Positions 1 through 5,833 of a stretch of DNA of 6,532 nt are shown here, piece after piece (position 1 is the stretch's first letter; each line of letters begins with the position of its first letter). The position numbers were made by a program, and so were the translations under genes. This DNA is from Oscillospiraceae bacterium (lineage in GTDB: Bacteria > Bacillota > Clostridia > Christensenellales > Aristaeellaceae), in assembly GCA_031282605.1 (NCBI GenBank), contig JAITDK010000053.1:1-6532 (forward strand), read 5' to 3'. The notes beneath the pieces are model-generated. The model had not been told where the DNA came from. It searched no databases and was given only the letters and a program-made list of their open reading frames with translations.

Positions 1-280
1 CCACATACCCCAGGTTGTACCGAAGGTTGCTGTCAGTTTCCAGCCGCTCGTTCAGATCCAATGTCACGGTGTGCGTTTTCTGTTCATTTTCGGCCAGCGT
101 CATTTCTTTCGCTTTTTGTCGAAAGTAGGCGATGGGGTCTGGATATGTTTTCATAAGGTCGTCCACGTAACCCAACGTCTCGACCTTGACCGAGCGGCAT
201 TTCTTGTTCACCCGGTCCCAATGCTTCTTTTCAATGTACAGGTAGACCCGCCCGCCGCGCTTGGACACGTTAAGGTTCAC
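1..280 (-). CDS. IS1634/IS4-like transposase, N-terminal part (truncated by window edge)
   Basis: The minus strand reads from a GTG at 280 down to base 1 without a stop, giving about 93 residues that begin VNLNVSKRGGRVYLYIEKKH. The pattern is a short beta-rich start, then a K-x-E-T-L-G-Y-V-D-D-L segment, then D-P-I-A-Y-F and K-A-K-E-M-T. It resembles the N-terminus of IS1634-type DDE transposases of the IS4 superfamily, which usually open with a 'YLYIVE...LGYLDDL...DPIAHF' block. The DDE catalytic residues would lie beyond the left edge and cannot be checked. GTG 280 is chosen because an in-frame TAG lies eight codons upstream, no other start codon falls between, and GAGGAGGGG sits about 10 nt before it. 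The gene diverges from the rest of the window. Whether the element is intact is unknown. Family call by pattern recognition; moderately sure. Confidence 0.72.
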   Translation of the reverse strand, partial: MNLNVSKRGGRVYLYIEKKHWDRVNKKCRSVKVETLGYVDDLMKTYPDPIAYFRQKAKEMTLAENEQKTHTVTLDLNERLETDSNLRYNLGYV

Positions 281-320
281 GCCGCCGCCCCCCTCCTCTG
301 GCTAATTGAAGATCTGATCC

Positions 321-326
321 ATTATA
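321..326 (-). promoter_or_regulatory. Putative extended -10 promoter of the transposase gene
   Basis: Read on the minus strand this is a perfect TATAAT preceded directly by TGG, an extended -10 element. It lies about 40 bases upstream of the GTG at 280, which suits a short leader. The hexamer 17 bases further upstream is TAGCTT, a poor match to TTGACA, so activity would rest on the extended -10. Confidence 0.5.
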
Positions 327-488
327 CCACGAACAGCCAGAATAAGCTATACGGAATTGCGAAGAAATTGGAAAAAATATGCCGGGTTTGTCTTGTGAAT
401 ATTTGCTTTTTTCACTCGCTCTGCTATCGGGGGTTGAAAAGAAGCGTGGGTATATGCGGGAACAAGCCTGACGCGCGGGATGTTTGTT

Positions 489-516
489 TTGACTTGCGAG
501 AGAGTCATGCTATAAT
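489..516 (+). promoter_or_regulatory. Sigma-A-type promoter of the NimA-like gene
   Basis: TTGACT at 489-494 (five of six to consensus) is followed by a 16-nt spacer and a perfect TATAAT at 511-516. TGC directly precedes the -10, giving an extended -10 as well. Transcription would begin near 523, leaving a leader of about 37 nt before the ATG at 560. This is the best-formed promoter in the window. Confidence 0.85.
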
Positions 517-559
517 CGATTCATAATATAGAGCGTTACTATTGAATGGAGGACTGACC

Positions 560-1078
560 ATGCCCGAGAACACTTCGACCTCCGCCGCGCGTCCGATGCG
601 CCGCGCCGACCGCGCCGTAACTGATTCCGCGGGACTGTTCGATATCCTGGTAAGCGGCAAGGTGCTGCGCTTGGGGTTGGTCGATAAGGGACGCGCGTAT
701 ATCGTGCCGATGAATTACGGTTATAACGCCGCGCCCGACACGCCGCCCGAGACATGGAGGCTGTATGTCCACAGCGCGGCGCAGGGTCGGAAACTGGAGC
801 TGATGCGCAAGAACCCTATAGTGACGTTTGAGCTGGACACGGATCACGCGCTGAAAGAGGGAGACGAGGCTTGTCAATATGGGTTCGGCTACGCGAGCAT
901 AATGGGTGAAGCGGTTGTGCGCTTTTTGACCGCGTACGAGGATAAGCGCGATGCGCTGTCGCTGTTGATGGATCATCAGGCGCATCCGGGGAACTGGTCG
1001 TTTAACGAAGATATGCTGAAGAAAACGACGGTGCTGACGCTGCGGATCACAGGGATAACGGGAAAGCGGTGCGGGTGA
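560..1078 (+). CDS. NimA-like pyridoxamine 5'-phosphate oxidase family (FMN-binding split barrel) protein
   Basis: A 172-residue protein of the Pyridox_ox_2/NimA type, a single split-barrel domain that normally binds FMN as a homodimer. Family hallmarks are M-R-R-x-D-R-x-V-T-D (residues 13-22), an R-L-G-L strand followed by Y-I-V-P-M-N-Y-G-Y (37-55), and L-Y-V-H-S-A-x-x-G-R-K (69-78). Members include flavin reductases and nitroimidazole-resistance proteins, but most are uncharacterised, so substrate and any drug resistance cannot be inferred. The C-terminus (L-R-I-T-G-I-T-G-K) also fits, so the gene looks complete. ATG 560 is chosen because GGAGG at 548-552 lies 7 nt upstream; an in-frame TTG at 542 has no such site. 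The gene is probably monocistronic: it has its own strong promoter, and a 219-nt gap with a second promoter follows. Confidence 0.88.
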   Translation: MPENTSTSAARPMRRADRAVTDSAGLFDILVSGKVLRLGLVDKGRAYIVPMNYGYNAAPDTPPETWRLYVHSAAQGRKLELMRKNPIVTFELDTDHALKEGDEACQYGFGYASIMGEAVVRFLTAYEDKRDALSLLMDHQAHPGNWSFNEDMLKKTTVLTLRITGITGKRCG

Positions 1079-1154
1079 ACCGCAGCCGACTAAGCCGCTC
1101 AAGGGCTGATTAATGTTTATAGAATGGGACTAAAAGGATTTTGCATGAATGTAA

Positions 1155-1181
1155 CGAATCCCCTCGTGCAGAGGCGATTCG
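1155..1181. other. Hairpin in the spacer between the NimA-like gene and walJ-like gene
   Basis: CGAATC (1155-1160) pairs with GATTCG (1176-1181), then a C-C mismatch, then CCTC (1162-1165) pairs with GAGG (1171-1174) around a 5-base loop. No run of T follows, so it is not a standard intrinsic terminator. It lies 76 nt after the NimA-like stop and about 80 nt before the next promoter's -10. It could end or protect the upstream transcript. The rest of the 1079-1297 spacer shows only the promoter. Confidence 0.4.
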
Positions 1182-1238
1182 AGTGACGAGATTGGCTACG
1201 GTGTCGTCTCATGATTTGATTTCTACGATTTGTTTTGC

Positions 1239-1267
1239 TGGCAATCGCTCCCAGTATCTGATATAAT
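1239..1267 (+). promoter_or_regulatory. Putative extended -10 promoter for the walJ-like operon
   Basis: A perfect TATAAT at 1262-1267 is preceded directly by TGA, an extended -10. TGGCAA at 1239-1244 is 17 nt upstream but matches TTGACA at only three positions. The start of transcription would be near 1274, leaving about 24 nt before the ATG at 1298. It is the only good promoter candidate I see for the five genes that follow. Confidence 0.65.
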
Positions 1268-1297
1268 GCCGTGAGTGCATAGTAAGGGGGGCGTGTC

Positions 1298-2083
1298 ATG
1301 CCGATACGGTTCTGTCCGCTGAGGAGCGGTTCCAGCGGTAACGTCTCATTCTTAAGCGCGGGGAGCACACGGCTGCTGATCGACGCGGGGCATGCGTGCC
1401 GCACGCTGGAACAGTTGCTATCCTCGATAGGCGAGAGCGCCGCTAATCTGGATGGGATTATCATATCGCATGAGCACTCCGATCACATAAAGGGCGCTGG
1501 CACGCTGAGCCAGCGCTACGATCTGCCCATATACGCGAACGGCGCGACATGGGCCGCCATGCAGAGCAAGCCCGGCTTCGCGAGCGTCGACGACCGTAAC
1601 CGCCGCGTGTTCGTGACAGGCGAGGATTTTTATATCGGCGACGTCAACGTACAGCCGTTCCTGATACCGCACGACGCCGCCGAACCGGTCGGCTTCGCGT
1701 GCGAATACCGGGGCAAGCGGATCGTGACGGCCACCGATCTGGGGCACTTGTCCTGCGCATGGACGGATCAGCTGAATGGAGCCGATCTGGTGTTGATCGA
1801 GGCTAACCACGATCCGGACATGCTGAGAGCCTGCGCATATCCCTCGTGGCTGAAGAAACGCATACTGGGCAATCGAGGTCATCTGTCCAACGGCGACTGC
1901 GCCGATCTGTTGCGGCGCTTGACTGCCGCCGGTTTACGTCATTGTGTGCTCGGCCACATGAGCGCCGAGGCAAATACACCTGACCTGGCTCTGCTGTCCG
2001 TCAAGTCCGCGCTGACGCCGTCGGTGCGCGTGGATCTGGCTTACCGCGATCATACAGGCGGTTATTATGAGTTGACATGCTAG
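1298..2083 (+). CDS. walJ: WalJ/YycJ-like MBL-fold metallo-hydrolase
   Basis: A 261-residue metallo-beta-lactamase-fold protein, the usual length for WalJ (YycJ). It opens with R-F-C-P-L-R-S-G-S-S-G-N and carries the metal motif H-E-H-S-D-H (H58, H60, D62, H63). Further likely metal ligands are H125 in P-H-D-A-A-E-P, D147 in T-D-L-G-H, and H220 in L-G-H-M-S. The stretch E-A-N-H-D-P-D-M-L (168-176) and the Y-P-x-x-x-K-x-R-I-L segment are typical of the family. Members are predicted metal-dependent phosphodiesterases/exonucleases; in Bacillus the gene sits with the walRK cell-wall two-component system, and work elsewhere has linked it to cell wall and DNA repair. No walRK gene is visible here. 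ATG 1298 follows AAGGGGGG with 6 nt spacing. It is the first gene of a packed run and its stop overlaps the next start. Family is certain; cellular role is inferred. Confidence 0.93.
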   Translation: MPIRFCPLRSGSSGNVSFLSAGSTRLLIDAGHACRTLEQLLSSIGESAANLDGIIISHEHSDHIKGAGTLSQRYDLPIYANGATWAAMQSKPGFASVDDRNRRVFVTGEDFYIGDVNVQPFLIPHDAAEPVGFACEYRGKRIVTATDLGHLSCAWTDQLNGADLVLIEANHDPDMLRACAYPSWLKKRILGNRGHLSNGDCADLLRRLTAAGLRHCVLGHMSAEANTPDLALLSVKSALTPSVRVDLAYRDHTGGYYELTC

Positions 2084-3129
2084 ATAATAATTTTATGAAT
2101 GACTCGGGCGGCGCCGATCGTAAGCCGCCGGTCGATACCAACGACGTTAATGGTTCCGACAAGAATCGTCCGTCGGCCAGGATTGCCTTCGCGCTGTTCG
2201 CGGCGTCCGTCGCGCTGCTGTTTTGCGCGCGGCAGTTCATTACGGTGGGGGACGACTGGCTGCCGTTGTGGCAATTGACCCAGGAGATTGTATTCTTCGG
2301 GCTGCCGTGGGCGATATACTATCAGGCGAAGCCGGACGCCAAGCCGTTCACCCGAATGACGCGAATCCCGCTCGGGCGGGGCGGAACGCCGATCCAGACG
2401 GGGGAGCGCGGCGCGGCGCGTCCGATCAGGATCAGCACATGCCTGGTAACCGCGCTGGCCGCTCTTATCGGTTTGGAGTACTTTTCCGGAATGGATACGC
2501 TGTGGGTGGCGCTGCTGTCACGGTTTGGGCTGAACTTGGATACGCTGGGGCAGTGGCTGGCGGCGGAGAATAGCGAGGGGCTGTTCACGTCGCTGCTGGC
2601 GATGGCCGCAGCTCCCGCGCTGTTTGAGGAGCTGTCTTTCCGTGGATTGCTGCTGCCGGCGATGGAGCGGTACGGCAGCGGCAGAGCCGCTGTGATTACA
2701 GGCCTTCTGTTCGCGCTTGCCCACATGAGTCTGCCGGGACTGCCGACACACCTGTTGCTGGGGGTGGCGCTGGGGATGCTGGCCATAGCGTCGGACAGTT
2801 TGATACTGCCTATGATATACCACTTTGCGCACAACGCGGGCGCAATCATGGCGGGTTACTTCACGCAAGTTGATGCAACTCTTGCGCTGCGCGAGCTGCT
2901 CTCACGCGATGTGACGCTGACGGTGTTTATCCAGACGGCGGTGTCGTTCGCGCTGTGGGCACTGATGATACGTTCGGTGTTCATGAGCGCGTCATTCGGA
3001 TTGCCGAAGACGGCGCAGGGTTCTCCGAAGCGCGAGAGGTTCCCGCGCGGGTTGGCGATCGCCATAACGCTGCTGACGCTCGCGCTGCTGTCGGTATACG
3101 CGCTGCAATTCGCCGCGCTGAAGACGTAA
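2077..3129 (+). CDS. CPBP (CAAX/Abi-type) intramembrane metalloprotease
   Basis: A 350-residue polytopic membrane protein of the CPBP family (relatives of Rce1). The conserved motifs are all present: E-E-L-S-F-R-G (E184, E185, R189), F-A-L-A-H (H216) and H-F-A-H-N (H249, N253). Hydrophobic stretches at about 36-55, 69-82, 119-137, 170-190, 204-218, 225-246, 280-298 and 326-347 suggest around eight membrane segments. The first 30 or so residues are polar and likely cytoplasmic. Bacterial members cleave or mature membrane peptides, or act in bacteriocin self-immunity; the substrate here is unknown. The start is uncertain. ATG 2077 overlaps the walJ-like stop by 7 nt with only a weak TGAG site, and an in-frame ATG at 2095 has no better site. 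Translational coupling to the upstream gene is likely. Family call is firm. Confidence 0.92.
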   Translation: MLDNNFMNDSGGADRKPPVDTNDVNGSDKNRPSARIAFALFAASVALLFCARQFITVGDDWLPLWQLTQEIVFFGLPWAIYYQAKPDAKPFTRMTRIPLGRGGTPIQTGERGAARPIRISTCLVTALAALIGLEYFSGMDTLWVALLSRFGLNLDTLGQWLAAENSEGLFTSLLAMAAAPALFEELSFRGLLLPAMERYGSGRAAVITGLLFALAHMSLPGLPTHLLLGVALGMLAIASDSLILPMIYHFAHNAGAIMAGYFTQVDATLALRELLSRDVTLTVFIQTAVSFALWALMIRSVFMSASFGLPKTAQGSPKRERFPRGLAIAITLLTLALLSVYALQFAALKT

Positions 3130-3146
3130 TAGCGGGGGTTATTTAG

Positions 3147-3965
3147 ATGAATGACCGCGCGAACCTTTCTACAACCCGGGTGTTCATGCTGGATATGGAC
3201 GGCACGTTCTACTTGGGCGACAATTTGCTGCAAGGCTCCCTGGACTTTCTCGGCGCGATCGAGGAGACCGGCCGTTCAGTATTGTTCTTGACAAATAACT
3301 CGTCAAAGTCGGCCGCTCTATATGAAGAGAAGCTCATGCGCATGGGCGTGCCGGAACGCCACCTTAACGTTTACACATCCGGCCAGGCGACGGCTGTGCA
3401 TTGCCTGAAGGCGTTTCCCGGCAAGCGCGCGTTCCTGCTGGGCACGCCGTCGTTGCGCGAAGAGATGGAATCCACGGGGATTATTATCGATAATGACGAC
3501 CCCGATTATATAATCATTGCGTTCGATACAACGCTCGACTATGCCAAGCTGACACGACTGTGCGATCATGTCACGGCCGGATTGCCGTATATCGCCACGC
3601 ATCCCGACTTGGTCTGTCCGACGGAAACAGGATTCGTGCCGGACATAGGCGCGACGATTGCGTTCGTTAACACCGTAACAGGACGCAAGCCCGACGCGAT
3701 AATCGGCAAGCCTTACGCCGGAATCGTCGACGGCGCGCTGGAACGAGTCCATGCAACCCGGGATGAAACCGCGTTGGCGGGCGATCGCCTCTATACCGAT
3801 ATTGCAACCGGCGTCAATAACGGGTTGCTATCCATCCTAGTCCTGACAGGCGAGGCGCGGATGAGCGACATACAAGCCTCATCCGTCAAGCCCCACCGCG
3901 TCGTCGAACGGCTGGCCGACCTGATACCTGACATGCTGGCGCATCCCTTGCGAAATGCTCAATAG
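3147..3965 (+). CDS. HAD-IIA family hydrolase (NagD-like phosphatase)
   Basis: A 272-residue haloacid dehalogenase superfamily phosphatase with all four motifs: D-M-D-G-T (nucleophile D16, acid/base D18), L-T-N-N-S-S (T49), G-K-P (K188), and G-D-R-L-Y-T-D-I-A-T-G (D213, D218). The spacing, with a large cap between motifs II and III, is that of subclass IIA (NagD, AraL, p-nitrophenyl phosphatase). These dephosphorylate sugar phosphates or nucleotide monophosphates; the substrate cannot be read from sequence. The start ATG lies 17 nt after the protease stop, with GGGGG 8 nt upstream as a weak binding site, and no alternative start is better. The gene ends in an unusual run of stops (TAG TAA TAG TAG TGA). 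It is inside the apparent operon and is followed by an esterase and a sugar-nucleotide-type transferase, which hints at sugar phosphate metabolism. Confidence 0.93.
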   Translation: MNDRANLSTTRVFMLDMDGTFYLGDNLLQGSLDFLGAIEETGRSVLFLTNNSSKSAALYEEKLMRMGVPERHLNVYTSGQATAVHCLKAFPGKRAFLLGTPSLREEMESTGIIIDNDDPDYIIIAFDTTLDYAKLTRLCDHVTAGLPYIATHPDLVCPTETGFVPDIGATIAFVNTVTGRKPDAIIGKPYAGIVDGALERVHATRDETALAGDRLYTDIATGVNNGLLSILVLTGEARMSDIQASSVKPHRVVERLADLIPDMLAHPLRNAQ

Positions 3966-4001
3966 TAATAGTAGTGATACTAATCAAAGGAGTGAATGAT
4001 T

Positions 4002-4829
4002 ATGGATCGACCCGTTAACCCGATCCCATTATGGGAATACGGCGCACCCGATTATGTGATAGAGTACGGCCAAGCGCAGCCTACCTTAACGCCGTTTTGG
4101 GCTGATGATACCGACAAACCGCGCGGCGCGGTAATCGTCTGTCCTGGCGGCGGATATGTGATGAAGGCCGCTCACGAAGGAACGCCCATCGCCCAGTCGA
4201 TCAATGATTCCGGCATTCACTCGTTCGTGCTCAATTATCGCGTCGCGCCGTACAGCCATCCAATCCCATTGGAGGATGCGCAGCGCGCGATTCGCTTAGT
4301 CCGCGCGAACGCGGCGGCGTGGGGTATATTGCAGGACAAGATAGGGATACTCGGTTTCTCGGCGGGCGGACACCTGACGGCGCACGCAGGCACGAGCTAC
4401 GACGCGGGCTTTCCGGACGCGGATGATCCGATCGACCGCGTCAGCTGCCGCCCGGACGCGATACTGCCATGCTACGCCGTGATGAGCGGTATAGCGGTAT
4501 CAATAGCGCATCGAGGCTCGTTCCAGTCGCTGACAGGCACGACGACTATTGACGGCATGACCGCGCGGCTGCTATCGCCGGATCAGCTGGTGACGGACGA
4601 CACGCCGCCCGCGTTCATCTGGCATACGGCGGAGGATCAGGTTGTGCCCGTGGAGAACGCGCTGTTGTTCGCGGCCGCGATGTCGGCGCATAAGCGACCG
4701 TTCGCTATGCATATCTTCCCGCATGGTCGGCATGGCGTAGGGTTGGGGGCGGATATACCGTTGACCCGCGACTGGCCGCGTCTGATGAGCGATTGGTTGA
4801 AGGAGCAAGGATTTGATGGACAGTTCTAG
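4002..4829 (+). CDS. Alpha/beta hydrolase, carbohydrate-esterase-like
   Basis: A 275-residue soluble alpha/beta hydrolase. The oxyanion-hole motif is C-P-G-G-G-Y (47-52), the nucleophile elbow G-F-S-A-G-G-H puts the catalytic serine at S120, the acid is probably D212 in H-T-A-E-D-Q-V-V-P, and the histidine is H244 in F-P-H-G-R-H-G-V-G-L. This arrangement matches the BD-FAE / acetyl-xylan-esterase-like group, which removes acetyl or feruloyl groups from glycans. No signal peptide is seen, so it likely acts in the cytoplasm. The start is set at ATG 4002, 9 nt after AAAGGAG (3986-3992); an in-frame ATG at 3996 is only 3 nt from that site. The gap to the upstream gene is 36 nt, and the 3' end overlaps the next gene by 14 nt, implying cotranscription. 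Fold certain; substrate inferred. Confidence 0.9.
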   Translation: MDRPVNPIPLWEYGAPDYVIEYGQAQPTLTPFWADDTDKPRGAVIVCPGGGYVMKAAHEGTPIAQSINDSGIHSFVLNYRVAPYSHPIPLEDAQRAIRLVRANAAAWGILQDKIGILGFSAGGHLTAHAGTSYDAGFPDADDPIDRVSCRPDAILPCYAVMSGIAVSIAHRGSFQSLTGTTTIDGMTARLLSPDQLVTDDTPPAFIWHTAEDQVVPVENALLFAAAMSAHKRPFAMHIFPHGRHGVGLGADIPLTRDWPRLMSDWLKEQGFDGQF

Positions 4830-5580
4830 AATTAATAATGTACCGATAAAGGTAGTGATATTGGCGGCGGGCAAGGGTAAACGGCTGGAGAGCGAGTCGG
4901 CGGAACTGCCCAAGGCGCTGCGGTTAGCGTGCGGCAGACCGTTGATACGCCATGTGCTGGATAACCTGCCGTTCGTCGCGCCGGAGGATATAACGATCGT
5001 GGTTGGGTACCGCAAGGAACAGGTGATGGACGAGTTAGGCCCGGCCTACAATTATGTCGAGCAGGATGTGCTGGATGGAACGGCGCACGCGGCGGAGTAC
5101 GCAAGACCTGCGCTAGAGGGGTTTGAAGGCCCTGTGATGGTGCTATACTGCGACATGCCGTTGCTATCCGTGGCGACATACAGGGGAATATTGGGCAAGC
5201 ATATTGAATCCGGCGCGGATCAAACGCTGTTGTCAGGGGTGATTCATCCGATACCGCCTTATGGGCGGCTGATACGCGAGGATGGACGCCTGGTGGATAT
5301 CGTGGAGGAGAGCGCGTGTTCGCCTGAGCAGAAGTTGATCGACGAGGTAAACGTGGGCATACAGGTATTCAACGGAGCGGACATGTGGGACTGTCTGGCG
5401 TTGGTGCCGTACGATCCAAAGCGCAACCCGCCCGAAAGGTATCTGACGGCGGCGGCAGGGGTATACGCCAGACTAGGCAAGCGTGTAGAGGTATATCGGC
5501 TGGCGAACAACGACGAGGCGACGGGCGTTAACAGTATGGAGGATTTGAGGAAGGCCGAGGGGTTGTTGAGGAAAAGGTAG
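4816..5580 (+). CDS. GlmU-like uridylyltransferase domain protein (no acetyltransferase domain)
   Basis: A 254-residue nucleotidyltransferase matching only the N-terminal half of bifunctional GlmU (about 450 residues). Visible matches to GlmU active-site positions are L-A-A-G-K-G-K-R-L (16-24), L-P-K (K33), E-Q-D (Q83), G-T-A-H-A (88-92), C-D-M-P-L (metal-binding D113), Y-G-R (G150), E-E (E164), V-N-V-G (N179) and G-V-N (N239). It should transfer a nucleotidyl group, probably UMP, to a sugar 1-phosphate; the exact sugar is not certain. The left-handed beta-helix acetyltransferase part is absent: the protein stops shortly after the nucleotide domain, and the DNA beyond is a hairpin, not a broken remnant. 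ATG 4816 lies 10 nt after AAGGAG. A TTG at 4813 has 7 nt spacing and is a real alternative. The start lies inside the esterase gene. Last gene of the operon. Confidence 0.87.
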   Translation: MDSSRINNVPIKVVILAAGKGKRLESESAELPKALRLACGRPLIRHVLDNLPFVAPEDITIVVGYRKEQVMDELGPAYNYVEQDVLDGTAHAAEYARPALEGFEGPVMVLYCDMPLLSVATYRGILGKHIESGADQTLLSGVIHPIPPYGRLIREDGRLVDIVEESACSPEQKLIDEVNVGIQVFNGADMWDCLALVPYDPKRNPPERYLTAAAGVYARLGKRVEVYRLANNDEATGVNSMEDLRKAEGLLRKR

Positions 5581-5590
5581 GGTTTAAAGG

Positions 5591-5632
5591 GTTTAACCCC
5601 CTCTGTCGCCGTAGCGGCATAGGGGGTTAAAC
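5591..5632 (+). terminator. Perfect 12-bp inverted repeat, likely end of the operon
   Basis: GTTTAACCCCCT (5591-5602) and AGGGGGTTAAAC (5621-5632) are exact reverse complements. Inside the 18-base loop GCCG (5608-5611) pairs with CGGC (5615-5618) around TAG. The repeat starts 10 bases after the last stop codon of the operon, the right place for a terminator. The usual T-run is missing: ATCTCCCTG follows. It could act as a terminator needing a factor, as a 3' mRNA stabiliser, or belong to a dispersed repeat family. Confidence 0.6.
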
Positions 5633-5744
5633 ATCTCCCTGATTTATTATAACTGGATTAACTCCATGTCGCTTTTTGATAATTTTTCGGACAAGAGCAT
5701 AACCGAATTTACATCACGTTCATAACGCCGCCATATTGCACAAT

Positions 5745-5750
5745 TATAAT
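5745..5750 (+). promoter_or_regulatory. Putative -10 box for the VTC gene
   Basis: A perfect TATAAT in an AT-rich intergenic stretch. There is no good -35 at 16-18 nt upstream and no TG extension, so it is weaker evidence than the other promoters. Transcription would start near 5757, giving a leader of about 77 nt. Confidence 0.5.
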
Positions 5751-5753
5751 GCG

Positions 5754-5815
5754 CTTAAAGGTAAGAATCCTTTAAGGATTCCGCGGATACGCGCCCGCTT
5801 TGCGCCGCGCTCCGC
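5754..5815 (+). promoter_or_regulatory. Structured leader with overlapping hairpins before the VTC gene
   Basis: CTTAAAGG (5754-5761) can pair with CCTTTAAG (5769-5776), an 8-bp stem with a 7-nt loop. GAATCCT (5765-5771) can instead pair with AGGATTC (5775-5781), a 7-bp stem with a 3-nt loop. The two share bases 5769-5771 and 5775-5776, so only one can form. Downstream, GCGGA (5783-5787) plus GCGC (5791-5794) can pair with GCGC (5807-5810) plus TCCGC (5811-5815), leaving the Shine-Dalgarno just outside. The pairing is seen; a regulatory role is inference. No known riboswitch was recognised. Confidence 0.4.
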
Positions 5816-5816
5816 C

Positions 5817-5826
5817 AAAAGGAGGG
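5817..5826 (+). promoter_or_regulatory. Strong Shine-Dalgarno that decides the VTC start
   Basis: AAAAGGAGGG is a near-perfect ribosome binding site. The nearest ATG (5827) is only 1-2 nt away, too close for normal initiation. The ATC at 5834, in the conserved protein frame, is 8 nt from GGAGG, ideal spacing. This supports ATC as the working start. Confidence 0.7.
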
Positions 5827-5833
5827 ATGAACC

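Larger units (their letters stand above)
281..559. other. Divergent intergenic region between transposase and NimA-like gene
   Basis: This 279-base stretch separates two divergent genes and carries a promoter for each (the -10 at 321-326 on minus, and 489-516 on plus). The middle, roughly 330-430, is richer in A and T than the flanking coding DNA. One terminal inverted repeat of the insertion element should lie here, but the other end is outside the window and I cannot mark the boundary. I see no RNA gene or small ORF with a convincing ribosome binding site. Confidence 0.5.
5633..5833. other. Intergenic region upstream of the VTC gene
   Basis: About 200 bases without a gene. The first part (5641-5720) is AT-rich and carries no ORF I would defend. 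The second part holds a -10 box at 5745-5750, a structured leader at 5754-5815, and the ribosome binding site at 5817-5826. A TATAAT also reads on the minus strand at 5651-5646, but it lacks a -35 and any gene to drive. Confidence 0.5.

Noticed and set aside
71..526. Long plus-strand open frame over the left end
   Set aside because: It runs antisense to the transposase start, has no ribosome binding site, and its translation resembles no protein family.
542..559. TTG 542 as start of the NimA-like gene
   Set aside because: ATG 560 has GGAGG 7 nt upstream; the TTG would place that site inside the coding region.
539..1102. Minus-strand frame opposite the NimA-like gene
   Set aside because: It is a shadow frame caused by GC-biased codons; the plus strand has clear family motifs and a promoter.
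4572..5179. Two minus-strand frames opposite the esterase and GlmU-like genes
   Set aside because: They are rich in Arg, Ser and Pro with no recognisable domain, and lie opposite well-supported genes.
5646..5651. Minus-strand TATAAT in the last intergenic region
   Set aside because: It has no usable -35 or TG extension and leads into the convergent end of the operon with no gene to express.
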